Assembly: GCF_032854445.1 (NCBI RefSeq)
Contig: NC_088306.1
Coordinates: forward strand, 12,767,386 to 12,831,385
From: Liolophura sinensis
Taxonomy: Eukaryota > Mollusca > Polyplacophora > Chitonida > Chitonidae
Direction of reading: 5' to 3'
DNA: 64,000 bases
In this document: one piece after another, positions 22,301 through 43,364 of the stretch
Layout of the letters: each line of letters begins with the position of its first letter
Position numbering within the stretch: position 1 is the first letter of the stretch
Translations under genes and position numbers: made by a program
The notes under the pieces: generated by a model
What the model saw: the letters and a program-made list of their open reading frames with translations, nothing else
What the model was told of the DNA's origin: nothing
Databases searched by the model: none

Positions 22301-23559
22301 ATAAAACGTACTGCATGCACATTGAGGTCAGGTTTTGCATACATGTAAAGAACAATAACGCGATGTGGATGTTTCATTACTGATGCCACGTATGTCTGTT
22401 TATTATCGTAAATTACAAAATGACTTTCATGAACGCATGTGAAGGAAAATGTTTAAGTGCTTTATCTATTGAGCCGAAGGTTTGCGTTCATGTGTCTCGA
22501 GTTCTTTGGTGAAGCCCAGAACAATTTTTAAATCAATACAATATGTTGTATAGAATACAATTTAATATCCATAAAAAAACAATATCCCAGTTTAAAATTT
22601 GAATCCGGTTTTAAGGGCTTTGTTTCAGGCAACATCAGTCAGGAAAGAAAGCATTGTTTTAAACACCCGCGGCACGTGTGCAATGTTAAACCGTGTGATA
22701 CACTTTGCAAATGCATACAAATAGTTTTAACAGCTTGCTCGGTTCTGTCAAGGTAGAGATTAGGAAGGCAAATAGTATGGGAAATGCCATTTGTTAATAA
22801 AGAGATTGTTTTCCTGGAGTCCGCTCAGCCTGTCACCTAGAAAACTTATATTAACTTATATTTTATACCTTAAACAAAACTATATTTAGCCCGTGTATTG
22901 GACAGGGGAAAGTGTTTTGAACAATCGTGCACTGACTTTTTCACGTAAAATGATTATTTTATGAATACACAGTCACTTTAAAACTATGAGATATTGTAAT
23001 ATTGTTGGAATAAGGCAAGAAACTCCAATAGAGTAAATATATCAATACCACAGGATGCAGTTTTTTGCGATGAGTGGATCAAGCTTATTTTAGTAATTCA
23101 CTGGTGAAAACTTTTTAAGTGAGAATGCATGTGTGCCAAATACACATAGGGAGCAGAGATTGCTGATTGAAAATTTAATTAAATAACTCGTTTTACATGT
23201 GTATATAGGTAGTGAATGTAGAAAATTGTGTCACTGGCAAATAATTAATGTCTACAATTGCTAGATTCAGGACAAGGAAATGATTATCAAGATATGGAGT
23301 TAATTTTTAAATATGTGGTTTGGGTTGAAATTAGCATTTAATGTAGTGAATGATTGCCTTTGAGCGACACCTTAAATTTACTGTTCCGTCGGATTGAATT
23401 CAAGAGGGTGGTCCGATTAAATGGTCTGATTCGAGGAAGTGAAATAAAATCATTTACTTTGAATTCTATTGACATTGTGTGAAGATAATGTGCGTATAGC
23501 GGCACCCGTATGGTGCATGATGTATAAGGGTTTGGATTTGACGTGTGGGTGTAAGATTG

Positions 23560-23870
23560 GGTCAGCTTACCTAACAACTCTCGCATCGAGCCGTTTACCG
23601 CGGAGTGCCTACAACGAATATGGGCCCTTGTCAGCACAATACGTCATTGTGCGCATCACAAGCAGCCCTCACGTGACTTCGCCGTTCGCACGTGTTGGCC
23701 GCGCTTTATAACAGCACTCACAGAATAAAACTAGCAGACATAATAGCTATTTATAATGTTATTTACGGCAAATAAAAAGGCAATTTATCTGATATCAGTT
23801 TTCATTGAATGTGTCTCATTTGAACCCCGAGAGCTGCGGTTTTCAACTCCGCATAGAAACCACGTGCTAT
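23560..23870. promoter_or_regulatory. CACGTG-rich patch upstream of homeobox gene 1
   Basis: Three CACGTG sites (23670-23675, 23689-23694, 23861-23866) plus GTCATTGTGCGCATCAC and a TTTATAAC box in a locally GC-rich stretch. Chance frames on both strands lack coding character. Likely cis-regulatory; function unknown. Confidence 0.35.
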
Positions 23871-24464
23871 ATTCGAGGACACATTCAAGTCTTACGACAC
23901 GCTCAGATGTCACAAGAGGTGTTGTGTTATTCTAATTACAAACACATGTAATATTAGTACGTCAATGTCTTAAGTCTTCAAAACATTAACAGTCTTAATT
24001 CGGAGCAATTAGGGGTAATTTGAGGGGATTGTGGATGGAGTTTGCGTGGAAAGAGAAGTGCAGGGAAAACCCTCAAATTTCTTCATACAATTTATAGCAA
24101 TGTAAAAACAAGGTTTTTAAGGAATATATTTATACAGTAAACAGTCCTACTGATGGCCAAATAAAGATCGAAATAATGATGTTTTCCAACGATGCATTTA
24201 AGTCCTTTCTCGAAGAGACCTGCATGCCTTTCCATGTGAAGTTAATCATTGGATTAATGCATATTGTTTTGTTTCTCTAGTGATGGAAGCTAACAGCTGG
24301 TGACAGGTTTTTTACCTTGTAGTATGTAATTTTTAGATCGGATGTAGTAATGTATATGTAGTGCGAAAGATGTCTGCCCTGACATCAGTCCCTGCTGGAA
24401 GCAATGGAAATGCGCATATAAAAGGTATATGAAAGGAATTCAATGTATACTTAAACAAAACTTT

Positions 24465-24530
24465 AACTCATTCGTCGCCCTACCTTATACGCGTATAAAG
24501 CACCAATCAAATACACAAATAAAATGATTT
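24465..24530 (+). mobile_element. SINE tail fragment
   Basis: Short tail remnant ending AAGCACCAATCAAATAC, matching the family 1 terminus. Confidence 0.5.
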
Positions 24531-24859
24531 ATTTCATTTGTTAACCATTTCCCACGATGATCCCCGCGTGCACTGGTAGTCTGCACGTGACATTAATCCG
24601 TTTCATTGGTGTCATTGTGACATCGGCACCGCTTGTCACAAGCCGGCAGTAACATGACATGGGGACAGATTTCCGGGAAGCTATGCAACAAATTTACACT
24701 GGAATATCAAACTTATTTTTTCAAAATTCGTTTTTCTTCTCTCACTACTTCTAGGAATCTGGCATGTATGTCACATATCATCGGGGTGGCAACAAAGCCC
24801 GTGGGTGATGAGTTGAGAGATGCGGACCTGAGTGAAAGCGTCCAAGCCGGGACAATTTT

Positions 24860-25070
24860 TGATATGTGAGAGTGAGTGGTCACGTGCCGGTCCATTGTTC
24901 TCGCGAGGTTGGGTCCGAGACTGTATCGGAGGTAAATTACATACCGAGGTGATTTCTGTGACTGGAAGCCAGGCCCTTTGTTCAGACGCCACCCGCTCCA
25001 CAAGCTCACTCAGTGGGGGGACTGGACAATCAGGCCTATAAATGCTCCCCTGCGTCCCCATCGACGTCAG
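24860..25070 (+). promoter_or_regulatory. Candidate promoter of homeobox gene 1
   Basis: TATAAAT box at 25037-25043, about 300 bp upstream of the ATG at 25343, which would place the start site near 25067. Upstream lie CACGTG (24881-24886) and two SOX-type sites, CATTGTTC (24893-24900) and CTTTGTTC (24976-24983), in a GC-rich setting. The sites are seen; the assignment to this gene is inferred from position and strand. Confidence 0.45.
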
Positions 25071-25342
25071 ATCAACGACCGTTAATTCTGGGTTAAGACT
25101 TATTCTACAGGTGGTGGCTCAGCTGGCAACCTTGTCGTACACCAGACTATAGGAGGCAGCCACACCTATACGACGCAACATATGTGAAAATTTATTTATT
25201 TGTCTAATTTGTTTCCTACTGACACCTTTGGTTCCACTTTTCTCTTCTGTGAATACATAGACTCTTCTGGCATACTGGGTTTCCGTAGAAAATTATTTTG
25301 ACTGGAAATAACGCCATAGGAAGGGGCAAGGAAACGAAGGAA

Positions 25343-25439
25343 ATGGCCACCGATCTGATGCCTGCCAAACCATTTATGGCGACTGATACATTGAAGACTT
25401 GGGGACAGCCATCTGTTTGCTACAGTCAGAGAAATGCTG
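25343..25439 (+). CDS. Homeobox gene 1, exon 1
   Basis: ATG at 25343 with A at -3; donor GCTG|GTGAGT, phase 1. Encodes [20 protein letters not shown] and 12 more residues. The 5' UTR probably continues upstream to about 25067. Confidence 0.72.
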
Positions 25440-28400
25440 GTGAGTAAACGATTGTTGTTTGGATATTTTAAACAAGTAACTTGCCATTGTTTAATGAATT
25501 TGTGAATAATTCTAATGTATTACATAAATTACATTTGCTTCTCGAAATGTTCTGCATTTGTTTATTTGATTGAATATTCTGTGAAATTAAGTTTTATATT
25601 GTACATGTATTTAACGAGATGTTAATTTCCTTCTTAAGTTCTGTAATTAGTTTTTATTTGGTTCAAGCTGCGTTTGTCTGTTTTTATATGAAATGTATTT
25701 TTTGTATTTATTTATTTTATTTATTTATTTTTTGTTTATTTGATTGGTGTTTTACGCCGTACTCAAGAATATTTCTCTTATACGACGGCGGCCAGCATTA
25801 TGGTGGTATTTTTTGTATTTATACAATGAGTTAAGATTGTGTTACTAGTACTAACTATTTATAGGCCACGAAACAGTTTAGAAAGACAAAAACTATGGTC
25901 ATTAATTTTCTAACGCAGTATTAATTCATAACCATGTTCTGTCCTATATGGATTGTGAATTCTAAAAATAGGCACTTCGATATATACGTAAATACGTATA
26001 TAACAGTATATTAAAAAAAAGAACAAACAATGTTAAAAAGGACGCTTTTATTTAGAAAATTGACATAAAAGTTCATTATATTTTGACTAAATTTAGCGAT
26101 AGCTATACTTTGTTTTTTACCATAAACATATTGTTTTTGTAAAAGGTACGATGTGTTTACTCTTAAATACACTAGTTAATATCACAGAAATATAAGTAGC
26201 AAAATAAGTTGATGTTGAAGTTACACATTACCACAATTTTACACTTTATATAATCTTAGTTACTCAGTGATACTTTTGGTTATATAGTTTCTTGTTAGAA
26301 ACTATAATTTAAATGATGCTATATTACCATGATGACCTAGTGCTTTTTATTATTTTGTATTTCGATTATTCTTTGGATATTCGGTTGAAGTCATTATGGG
26401 AATAAAATCAACCCTCATAAAAGTTCCTGTAGAGATTTTTCGCGGAAAATATATCCAGAAAATGTCGCAGCAATGTAGCCTAAGTTCAGTTACAATATTT
26501 CGTGAAAGTGACCTTGCGCGATCTTGCTTTCATTGTTCTTAAACTTTTCTGTCATCATTATTTTTTTCCTCCCAATATCATAGAATTTGCTTATTACATT
26601 AACATTGCCTTCTCATTAAGATGAATAAACGAAAAGTATGTATTAAGCGCTTTGAAGTATAGTATTGCTTATGAATTATTCCATTTCGTCTATTTTATAT
26701 TTCGCTCCACGTACGTGAGAAGGTTTTCCAGCCACCAGCGGATGGTTGTGGGTTTCCCCCGGGCTGTGCCCGGTTTCATCCCACCACAATGCTGGCCGCC
26801 GTCGTATAAGTGAAGTATTCTTGAGTACGGCGTAAAACACCAAAGAAATAAATAAATATTTCACCCCAATCATGTAAAGCTGTATTTGAAGGTTGTGACA
26901 ATGCTGTGTTGTATCTAGTAATGTCCTCGCAATGCAAGTGTACTTTTACCTCCGCTAGAAACACATCTGTATCAATCAACTTTGTGTAGACCTTTTTTCC
27001 CCAAAAAGAGCAAATAAGTTCAGATTCCCGTTACTAAGGAAATTCTCTAAAGGTGTCGTCCACGTACATTACATGCTGTCCACCCGGCTCTCTGGAGAGG
27101 GGCCATTAATTATCCTGTTAATATTGAACATAATTAGGTTTTGTGTAGAATGGGATCGATTAGCAATTATAATGGCAGAGGTCACCCTGTTGCTACCCCG
27201 TAGAACTAGCCTTTTGTTGTGGGGTCAATTTTGCTGGTGGAAAGCTACGACCCCCAACAAAACCCGGGTCTTGTTAGTCTCGCTGCATCACCTGGCGCTT
27301 TTGTTATGTCCTCAACGCTGGACGACTTCTGACAGACTATTTGTGATCATAGATCTGAACAAATGGACTTTTTCAGTCGGCCAACCCAGCAATTAGGCTA
27401 AATAATAAAACAAAGCCTAAATCTTTGTAAGCGACAGCTTGCTGTCCTTTGCGGCGTCCTCAAAGGTGTTCAAGCTGTTAAATGTTCGTCGACGGTTTGT
27501 GACGACAGGGATGAGCAAATTAAGTTCAATTAACTGTTTAGATATTATCCATAAACTTTAGGGGCTGGAGTGGAGGAGGCCGTAATTATGGGAAACAAGA
27601 CTGATCCACATTTCCTCTGCCCTGCGACCTTGTCAAATCATTTCTCGATGAACAAAACTTTAACTACGGGTTTCTGATTGACCTGTCACTACCAGCGACA
27701 CTGAGCCATGAGGTTATCAATAGCCCTGCACGTGCGCCATTGTCGTGTGCTGTGTAGTTAACAACTCCTTCAAGCAGACGACCGTTGAGCGCATTGTCCT
27801 GGTCCATTCTTTCGATGTGATTCACGTGCAAATATTTGCAGCTTATGTCGTAATGGCACTCCAAGTTATGTCGTTCCCAACACGTGCATGTGACACCCAC
27901 GTGCTGGCAGGCCGCGCAACGCCCAAATTGCTAAAACAGCACAGCAAGGGAAGATCTGATCAGCAGATACTGGCCAATATCAAAATTCAGTGAAAGTACA
28001 ATAGTTTCCATTTGGTGAAACGGAGATCGTAACCAGATTTGTCATACACTTGAAAACACGTACACCGTTTAAAGAAATATAATTCAATATAATATGAATA
28101 CAACACAACATACAGGTGTAATGCATTCTTGTAAGCATAGTTTTGTGGTTAAAATTACTGTTTACTCGATCTCTACGGTGTTGTTTACCTTGGAAAAAAG
28201 ACTTCTTTGTGAAAAGTCCCTGAACGCTGGAAATTCACTGAAAAATGGTCATCGAAATTTCAACTAACCCTAGTCATTGTTGATTACAGGTGATCTGTAC
28301 ACCTGCCCGCAGATGACTTCAAATAAGCCGACAGCAACAGGTGGAAAGCGGAAGTCCAGTCCTCCGTTTGACGGTCCAACCAAAGTCCGTCAAAGGTGCG

Positions 28401-30734
28401 ATTATTGTTATGGTTTGGGTGTCAACCGGCCGGAAGCCGGGAAAGTCTCAGCTCTGATTAAAATAAGTCATTTGTAGCACTGTTATACGGTTATGCTTGA
28501 AAAATATTTTAAAAAAAGACGTCAACATACCTGTCTACAACGTACAGTTGTGTAATTTGGAATTTACCATATTATTTATGTGTTTTCGAAATACAAAGTA
28601 TTTGAAGGTATGTAAGCTTAGGGTTTAACGTTGTTACTCAACAATTTTTCAGTCATATGCGTTTTTATTTGTATATTTCATTTAAAACATATTTAATACC
28701 GAGAAAGTGAACAGTTCCAACAAACAACTCATATCTTGTTTTTTATCTTCTTGAACAGGACTACTTTTTCTTCATTTCAACTGGATGAGATGGAAAAGGC
28801 GTTCAAACGAGCTCCATATCCCGATGTCTTCACCCGTGAGGAGTTGGCATTGAGGCTCAGTCTCAGTGAGACACGAGTACAGGTAAACAGGCTGTAAACT
28901 ATAACATAATTCCTCACGATTTTCCGAAATTAAATAAAACGTGCTTTACCAGTAAATTTTGGTTGTTTGAAGCTTTGAGAACCATAATCAATCCATTGTC
29001 GTATACTAAGGTTTAAATATGTAGGCCATAGTTACATTAATTTAACATGAAATTTATATGTCAAAAGCCACAATTTGGTAAGCTTATATGTCACTCACAG
29101 AAATCCTAATTCAACAGCTCTGAATGTAATTCATTGAAAGAATAGTTCGTGAAAAATAAGCATAAAAGATATATTTCATAGAGCCATACTTTATAGATAA
29201 GTGACCGCTTCAATGGCCTATTGGTTAGAGCGTCCGCCTCGAAGTGGGAGACCTCGGGATCAAACTCAGGTCGGGTCATACCAAAGACTTCAAAGAAGGC
29301 ACTTGCAGCTGCCTCGCTTGGCGTTTACCCTGAGAGGTTAAGGCAAGGAAACAGGACTGGTTGTCCCGGTGTCCGTATAACGTGACTGGGTACATGGGTA
29401 TAGCCTGACTGTGTCTACGGGGTAATGCTTCATTCAGTGGCGGCATGGACTCGCCTTGCCACAAGAATACTCAGTGCATGTATACACACCTAAAGACTCC
29501 TCGTCGTTATATGATTGAAAAATTGTTAAGTACGACGTTAACCCCCCAAAATACATACATTATAGATAGGTTATACAGAAATCTTAAAAGATTACGATTC
29601 AAACAGACTTTAGCCAGAGATTAAAGGCCTCGTTCTTTATGGGTATAACTACCCTAGTTTACACCATATATTTTATCTACTTTAGGTTTGGTTTCAAAAC
29701 CGGCGAGCCAAATGGAGACGAGAAGGTGTGATGAAAACGGAACAGGCTAAACCGACCGAAGGTATGTCAAACCTTACAACATTTCTCTGTGTCAGGAATA
29801 TAGACACAGATTACTTATTATAAAGGCAAATCAGTGGGTCATATTTGTGATGATCCAAGCAACAAAATGTCGGGAGAGTGACTGTGGTCCGAGTCCTTAA
29901 TTTCCAGACAATAATTTCCAAGTACAGAATTACTGAGCAATCTCTCAATCTGCGAACCCGAAACGCTCTTTGCCTGTAACCCGTGAGGCATTACTGGTCA
30001 AAATCACGATGGACCAAGTTTTTCGCTAGAGCCGTCAAACACAATAGGGCTCTGGAGGTGTCAGCTTGACAACGGTGGCGCGGACTTTCCACGAAGTTTC
30101 CAGAAGAGTACAATCGTTAAAGTCAATGTCTATAAAAGGACAGAAAAATAAAATAAAAAAGCAGGCAAATAAACGAATAAAACCTAGAAACAGTGCTAGA
30201 AAAAGCAAGATCCAGGGAAGTCTTGATTTTCGTTTGTATCCATTATGCCAGTCTTAATTTATAGTACATCGTGTATGATGTAGAATTCCTTGTGTTCATT
30301 CTGCAATGTGTGTGATAAATATTATCTCTTAATTGTGAAGATTACGCTAATTTCAGTCATATTCACTTTCGTTTTCAGATACAAGCAATCAAAGTGAAAT
30401 CCCATCACCCGGCAACCCACCAGCACGTCCAGATTCTGATTCGTCTCCACAGCAACAATCTCTTACGTCACCAAGCACTCCATTGGCTAGTCCCACATCG
30501 CCTTCCTCCTCACTGGTCTCTTCTCGATCACCCGCTAAATTGCCGGTGTCCAACATGTTTTATCCACCGATCCACCATTATGTGCCACCCTACCATTCCT
30601 ATCAGCAGGGTCCTTTCTCCATGCCACCGATGAATTTCGGGGAACCTATATACGACAATTATTTTGGACCAATTTCAAACCATTATCAACAAAACACTGC
30701 CAGATACATGGAAATTCCCCCTCACATGATGTAA
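25343..30734 (+). CDS. PRD-class homeobox protein 1 (Repo-like), 252 aa
   Basis: Nuclear DNA-binding transcription factor. Five exons: 25343-25439, 28290-28395, 28759-28882, 29686-29761, 30379-30734. Intron phases are 1, 2, 0, 1. The homeodomain occupies residues 65-124, with R5, TTF 6-8, W48, F49, Q50, N51 and R53. Gln50 and the intron after residue 46 are typical of paired-like genes. The signature [16 protein letters not shown] resembles Repo-type homeodomains. The N-terminus lacks a paired domain and an octapeptide. The C-terminal 117 residues are Pro/Ser/Tyr-rich ([15 protein letters not shown]) with no OAR motif and end IPPHMM. The start is the ATG in GGAAATGG; no upstream coding exon was found. 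Subfamily is uncertain: other PRD-like classes share much of the motif. Confidence 0.88.
25711..25806 (-). mobile_element. SINE family 1, tail-only copy, young
   Basis: Reverse tail up to CAGCATTATGGTGG, bracketed by a perfect 15-bp duplication TATTTTTTGTATTTA (25696-25710, 25807-25821). In intron 1 of homeobox gene 1. Confidence 0.92.
26704..26855 (+). mobile_element. SINE family 1, 5'-truncated
   Basis: From GCTCCACGTACGTGAG to the AAATAAAT tail, with a 7-bp duplication ATATTTC (26697-26703, 26856-26862). Confidence 0.88.
27050..27930. promoter_or_regulatory. Candidate intronic enhancer, homeobox gene 1
   Basis: Compositionally distinct block in the 2.85-kb first intron. The left half has ATTAATTATC, CATAATTAGG, AGCAATTATAATGG and AGGTCACCCTG. 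The right half has four CACGTG sites (27729, 27823, 27881, 27898) and two CATTGT sites (27739 and 27793). The open frames over it (27073-27396, 27745-27993) resemble no protein. Confidence 0.4.
28290..28395 (+). CDS. Homeobox gene 1, exon 2
   Basis: Acceptor TTGATTACAG, donor CAAAG|GTGCGA. A basic stretch ([15 protein letters not shown]) leads into the homeodomain N-terminal arm. The Arg5 codon is split AG|G by the next intron. Confidence 0.85.
28616..28662 (-). mobile_element. SINE family 2 tail fragment
   Basis: CTTAGGGTTTAACGTTGTTA then ACAATTTTTCAGTCATATG, the reverse of the family 2 3' end. Confidence 0.6.
28759..28882 (+). CDS. Homeobox gene 1, exon 3 (helices 1-2)
   Basis: Acceptor TCTTGAACAG, donor GTACAG|GTAAAC. 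Encodes homeodomain residues 6-46 ([18 protein letters not shown] onwards). Confidence 0.95.
29200..29569 (+). mobile_element. tRNA-headed SINE family 3, full-length
   Basis: The head has an A-box-like TGGCCTATTGGTTAGAGCG and B-box-like GGATCAAACTC; the tail is GATTGAAAAATTGTTAAGT, CGACGTTAACCCCCC. A perfect 9-bp duplication TTATAGATA (29191-29199, 29570-29578) flanks it. It sits inside the intron that splits the homeodomain after residue 46. Confidence 0.88.
29686..29761 (+). CDS. Homeobox gene 1, exon 4 (recognition helix)
   Basis: Acceptor CTACTTTAG, donor CGAAG|GTATGT. Encodes [14 protein letters not shown] and a short charged tail. Confidence 0.95.
30379..30734 (+). CDS. Homeobox gene 1, exon 5 and stop
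   Basis: Acceptor TTCGTTTTCAG; TAA at 30732-30734. Ser/Pro/Gln-rich low complexity, followed by a Tyr/Pro-rich segment that partly matches the C-terminus of homeobox gene 2. Confidence 0.9.
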
Positions 30735-30898
30735 ATTTTTTAGAAATCCTGCATGTATGGATGTGTTATTTTTGTACAAATCGCAATATTTTGTGAGTGT
30801 ACGCGAAGCGGTAACTGTAAATAAGCAAAGGTCGGGGAAGTTGCAATATTTGTAGCATAGGTAAACTATAGGCCTACTTGAAAATATTTAATTGTGTA

Positions 30899-30904
30899 AA
30901 TAAA
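30899..30904 (+). promoter_or_regulatory. Polyadenylation signal AATAAA (homeobox gene 1)
   Basis: AATAAAGTG about 165 bp after the stop, followed within 25 bp by TGTTTGTCTTG. Confidence 0.65.
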
Positions 30905-31330
30905 GTGATTATCAAATGAACTGCAGTGTTTGTCTTGAACTCTTTGTGGACGTCTGTTCAGGAGCTTCACACACAGTAATTGCTTATTCCATCACCCGAA
31001 GAGTTGATAGCAGCTGGAAATGCTAAGGTACACATGCACAGAATCCGCCTTGATTATTCTTGGGGGAGTAGGTGGGGGTCTGGGGAGTCGTGATTGAGTT
31101 CTAATTGAAAATGATTGTCTTTCAACCCCAATAGGATACAAACAGTGCCGGTTCTAATCTGCTAACGCAGCCCTGGACAAATGCACATATAGCTTTTGTA
31201 GTTGCATTCGACTGGATTAAAGGCGAGATCGTTACGGCGTAGTAACTCGCTACGCAGGCGTAGGGGCCTACTAGTAAAAGGTATTGATTACATCATATGT
31301 GACTAATGGCGAAATCATAAACAGATGGTC

Positions 31331-31745
31331 CAGCTCATGCTGGCTTCCTCTCGGGTCGTATATAGGGAGGCCTACCAGCAGATAGTCGGACAGACCTGGG
31401 TTTCCTGAGGGCTCTGCCCGGTTTCCTCCCACCATAATGCCGGCCGCCATCGTGTAAGTGAAATACTGGGGTTAGGCACCTTACAAAGCATGATTTGCAA
31501 AGTAACAGGACCAGAATTTTCCGGGCAGTTTCAAGTTTGTTGTGCCCTCTGGAAAATTTTATATTTTTTTATTGTTCTCTTTCCTGAAATATACAACTTT
31601 CGTTGACGCCCATGCGGTTTTAGTGTAAATCAGACCGGTCGAGGGACTGACACACGCCAATATCCAAAACACCAACCTACATGTGAAATATTCGTGAGTA
31701 CTGCGTAAGCACCAATCAAATAGATAAATAAATAAAGAAAGAAAG
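31331..31745 (+). mobile_element. SINE family 1 split by a ~213-bp insertion
   Basis: The SINE body runs 31331-31469 and its tail resumes at 31682 (ATGTGAAATATTCGTGAG). GTGAAATA occurs at both edges of the insert, as an 8-bp target duplication would. The insert (about 31470-31681) does not match the SINE families here. Confidence 0.65.
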
Positions 31746-32999
31746 ACGTAAAAAAAATTAATAAACGGACGCCCTGCTCCCAGTTTACTGCTGCTAAAAA
31801 CGGGACTGTCGTACTCTTAACCTAGTTAGGTTACTCAAGGGTTATACTCCAGTTGTTCTGATGGCACTCGTGTCATTCTAGCTGCCGAATGGAAAGTGTC
31901 CCAGAGATTGATTCTACGAAGTCATTTGCAATAATGTGGCCTAGTATTTAAATGCCTGCGTTTGGAGGAAAAAAACGTTTCTTAGCCCCCCTTTTGCAGG
32001 TTAAAGACAGTGTTGAAGATATGAATTCATCACCTCGTTGATTCGAACGACCTATACTTTATATAGGTTTGGCCAAATAATTGGGGCAAATCGATATGAC
32101 CATTGACTCTCAGTGTTATTCCTTCACGTTGTGAACCTTTTGCGCATTAGAGTTCAGTGGTAAGAATTGAAAGTAAAATTGCATTCATTGTAAGAAATTT
32201 CTCTCACTGACAAAATTATCGTCAGAATGACAAATATTCTGCATTTATTTTGGGATATAAAAGCCAAACGATAAATTTCCAAAGTCTGTCTTGGGAGTTT
32301 GAGGATAAATGACAGAAGATTTATGAATTTATTCAACTCACCCATTAAGATGTTCATCAACAGTAACATAAAGGAAATTAGTTCTGCAGATTATAGTTCA
32401 ATGCCATTCTGGAAATATGTGTCAGTTTATTGCTTTTCATTAAATTTTGCAAAATTCATCACACTGGGGGAGGAATTTGAATATTAAGATTTGACAAAGT
32501 TTGAAGTAAATATTTTGGTATGGTTCTCAACACAGAGTACCGGAATTCCACCAGCTCCTAGAGGTAACCTACATACTGGTATTAGATTTACCCAACTCAC
32601 GCCATGAAATTAAAGTTATAAACGAATTAACATTTAACTATATGATCTCAAATGAAATTTAATACACAGTATAACAAGTGAAATGATCAAGCCGCAATTA
32701 ATGGCCCCAAATGTGTTTGAGTTCGGGTAAGTAGGTTGTAAATCCTGCCATATTTTATGTATAATTCCTTGTGGCAAAATGATATCATTTACACTGGTTG
32801 ACCTTGTCATAACCACGACACGTTCGTCAAAATGTCAGATACGTGCCTATAGTCACTGTGGACCTAAGACTTCAGTTGTTCACGGGTTAATCCAATAAAT
32901 GTGGAGGCAAATTAACCACAAGTTTTAATTGAGAGTTGACGCCGCGTTGAAACACACAAACTTCCTGTGAATAGTTAACTGAGAGAAGAACTGGCATCT

Positions 33000-33178
33000 C
33001 TTATCTTCCATTGGCCACTGGCTTGAATTTTGACCAATAGCTGTTGTCCACCAGGAGATTGGCGTCTGGTACGTTAGCTCACTAATAATTGACTCAATCA
33101 TACCATTAAATAAATACGTTAATGTTTATATACTGTTACGGGATAGAGCCTGGGGGCATTTCTCTCCGACAGGCAAGG
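33000..33178 (+). promoter_or_regulatory. Candidate promoter of homeobox gene 2
   Basis: Three CCAAT boxes, two of them inverted (33010-33014, 33034-33038, 33058-33062), lie 120-170 bp upstream of the ATG at 33179. An AT-rich ATTAAATAAATACG box follows near 33107. Confidence 0.4.
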
Positions 33179-42838
<9,660 letters not shown>

Positions 42839-42970
42839 GAATATCTGGCGGTTGGTGACAAGATGTTGTAGGAGGAGGCTTTGCAGAAGATGCAAAGACA
42901 AATTAACTTGTTTATTGACATATTTGTTTTACCTCTAATACTTTTAGATATAGATAGATATATTTTTGGA

Positions 42971-42976
42971 AATAAA
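42971..42976 (+). promoter_or_regulatory. Polyadenylation signal AATAAA (homeobox gene 2)
   Basis: AATAAATGCG about 130 bp after the stop. Confidence 0.6.
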
Positions 42977-43057
42977 TGCGTTATAAGCAACGCACACAAA
43001 TATGTATGATATAATACTGTGCTTACTGATACTGTATCCGAGAGTGAATTCTAGAAA

Positions 43058-43295
43058 CATTTTTAAAATAGGTCTAAACATAGTCTATACATTCAAAGAC
43101 AAATGGCCTTTTTGAAATAGTTCGAAAGATAATCTGTAAATTCCGAGAAAATGACTTTGTTGAAATAGTTCTAAACATAGTCTGTACATTCAGAGGGAAA
43201 TGACCCTTTTGAAATAGTTCTAAACATAATCTACACATTTCGGGACAAATGAACTTTTTGAAATAGTTCTAAACACAATCTGTACATTAAGAGAT
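43058..43295. repeat. About 60-bp tandem repeat, four copies
   Basis: Units of TTTTGAAATAGTTCTAAACA, then TAGTCTGTACATTC, in the 3' flank of homeobox gene 2. Confidence 0.85.
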
Positions 43296-43364
43296 GAACT
43301 TTCCTCCCATATTTTAATATTTAATACAGACGAGGGTAAATACATGCTGATTAGAACGTATATA

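Larger units (their letters stand above)
13544..25036. other. Intergenic region between unknown gene and homeobox gene 1
   Basis: About 11.5 kb without a recognisable gene. It holds the 43-bp minisatellite, seven or more SINE copies, two long inverted repeats, G-rich tracts and three GC-richer patches listed separately. Reading frames such as 13633-13923 and 14972-15238 show no family resemblance and no splice support. Confidence 0.6.
30905..33178. other. Spacer between the two homeobox genes
   Basis: About 2.3 kb. It holds an interrupted SINE (31331-31745) and otherwise AT-rich sequence with only short chance frames (32154-32487, 32634-32816). Promoter-like CCAAT boxes lie at its right end. 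Confidence 0.6.

Noticed and set aside
29200-29275. tRNA gene
   Set aside because: A- and B-box-like words belong to the head of a SINE with a target duplication; no proper acceptor stem. Same for the heads at 16351, 40288 and 49005.
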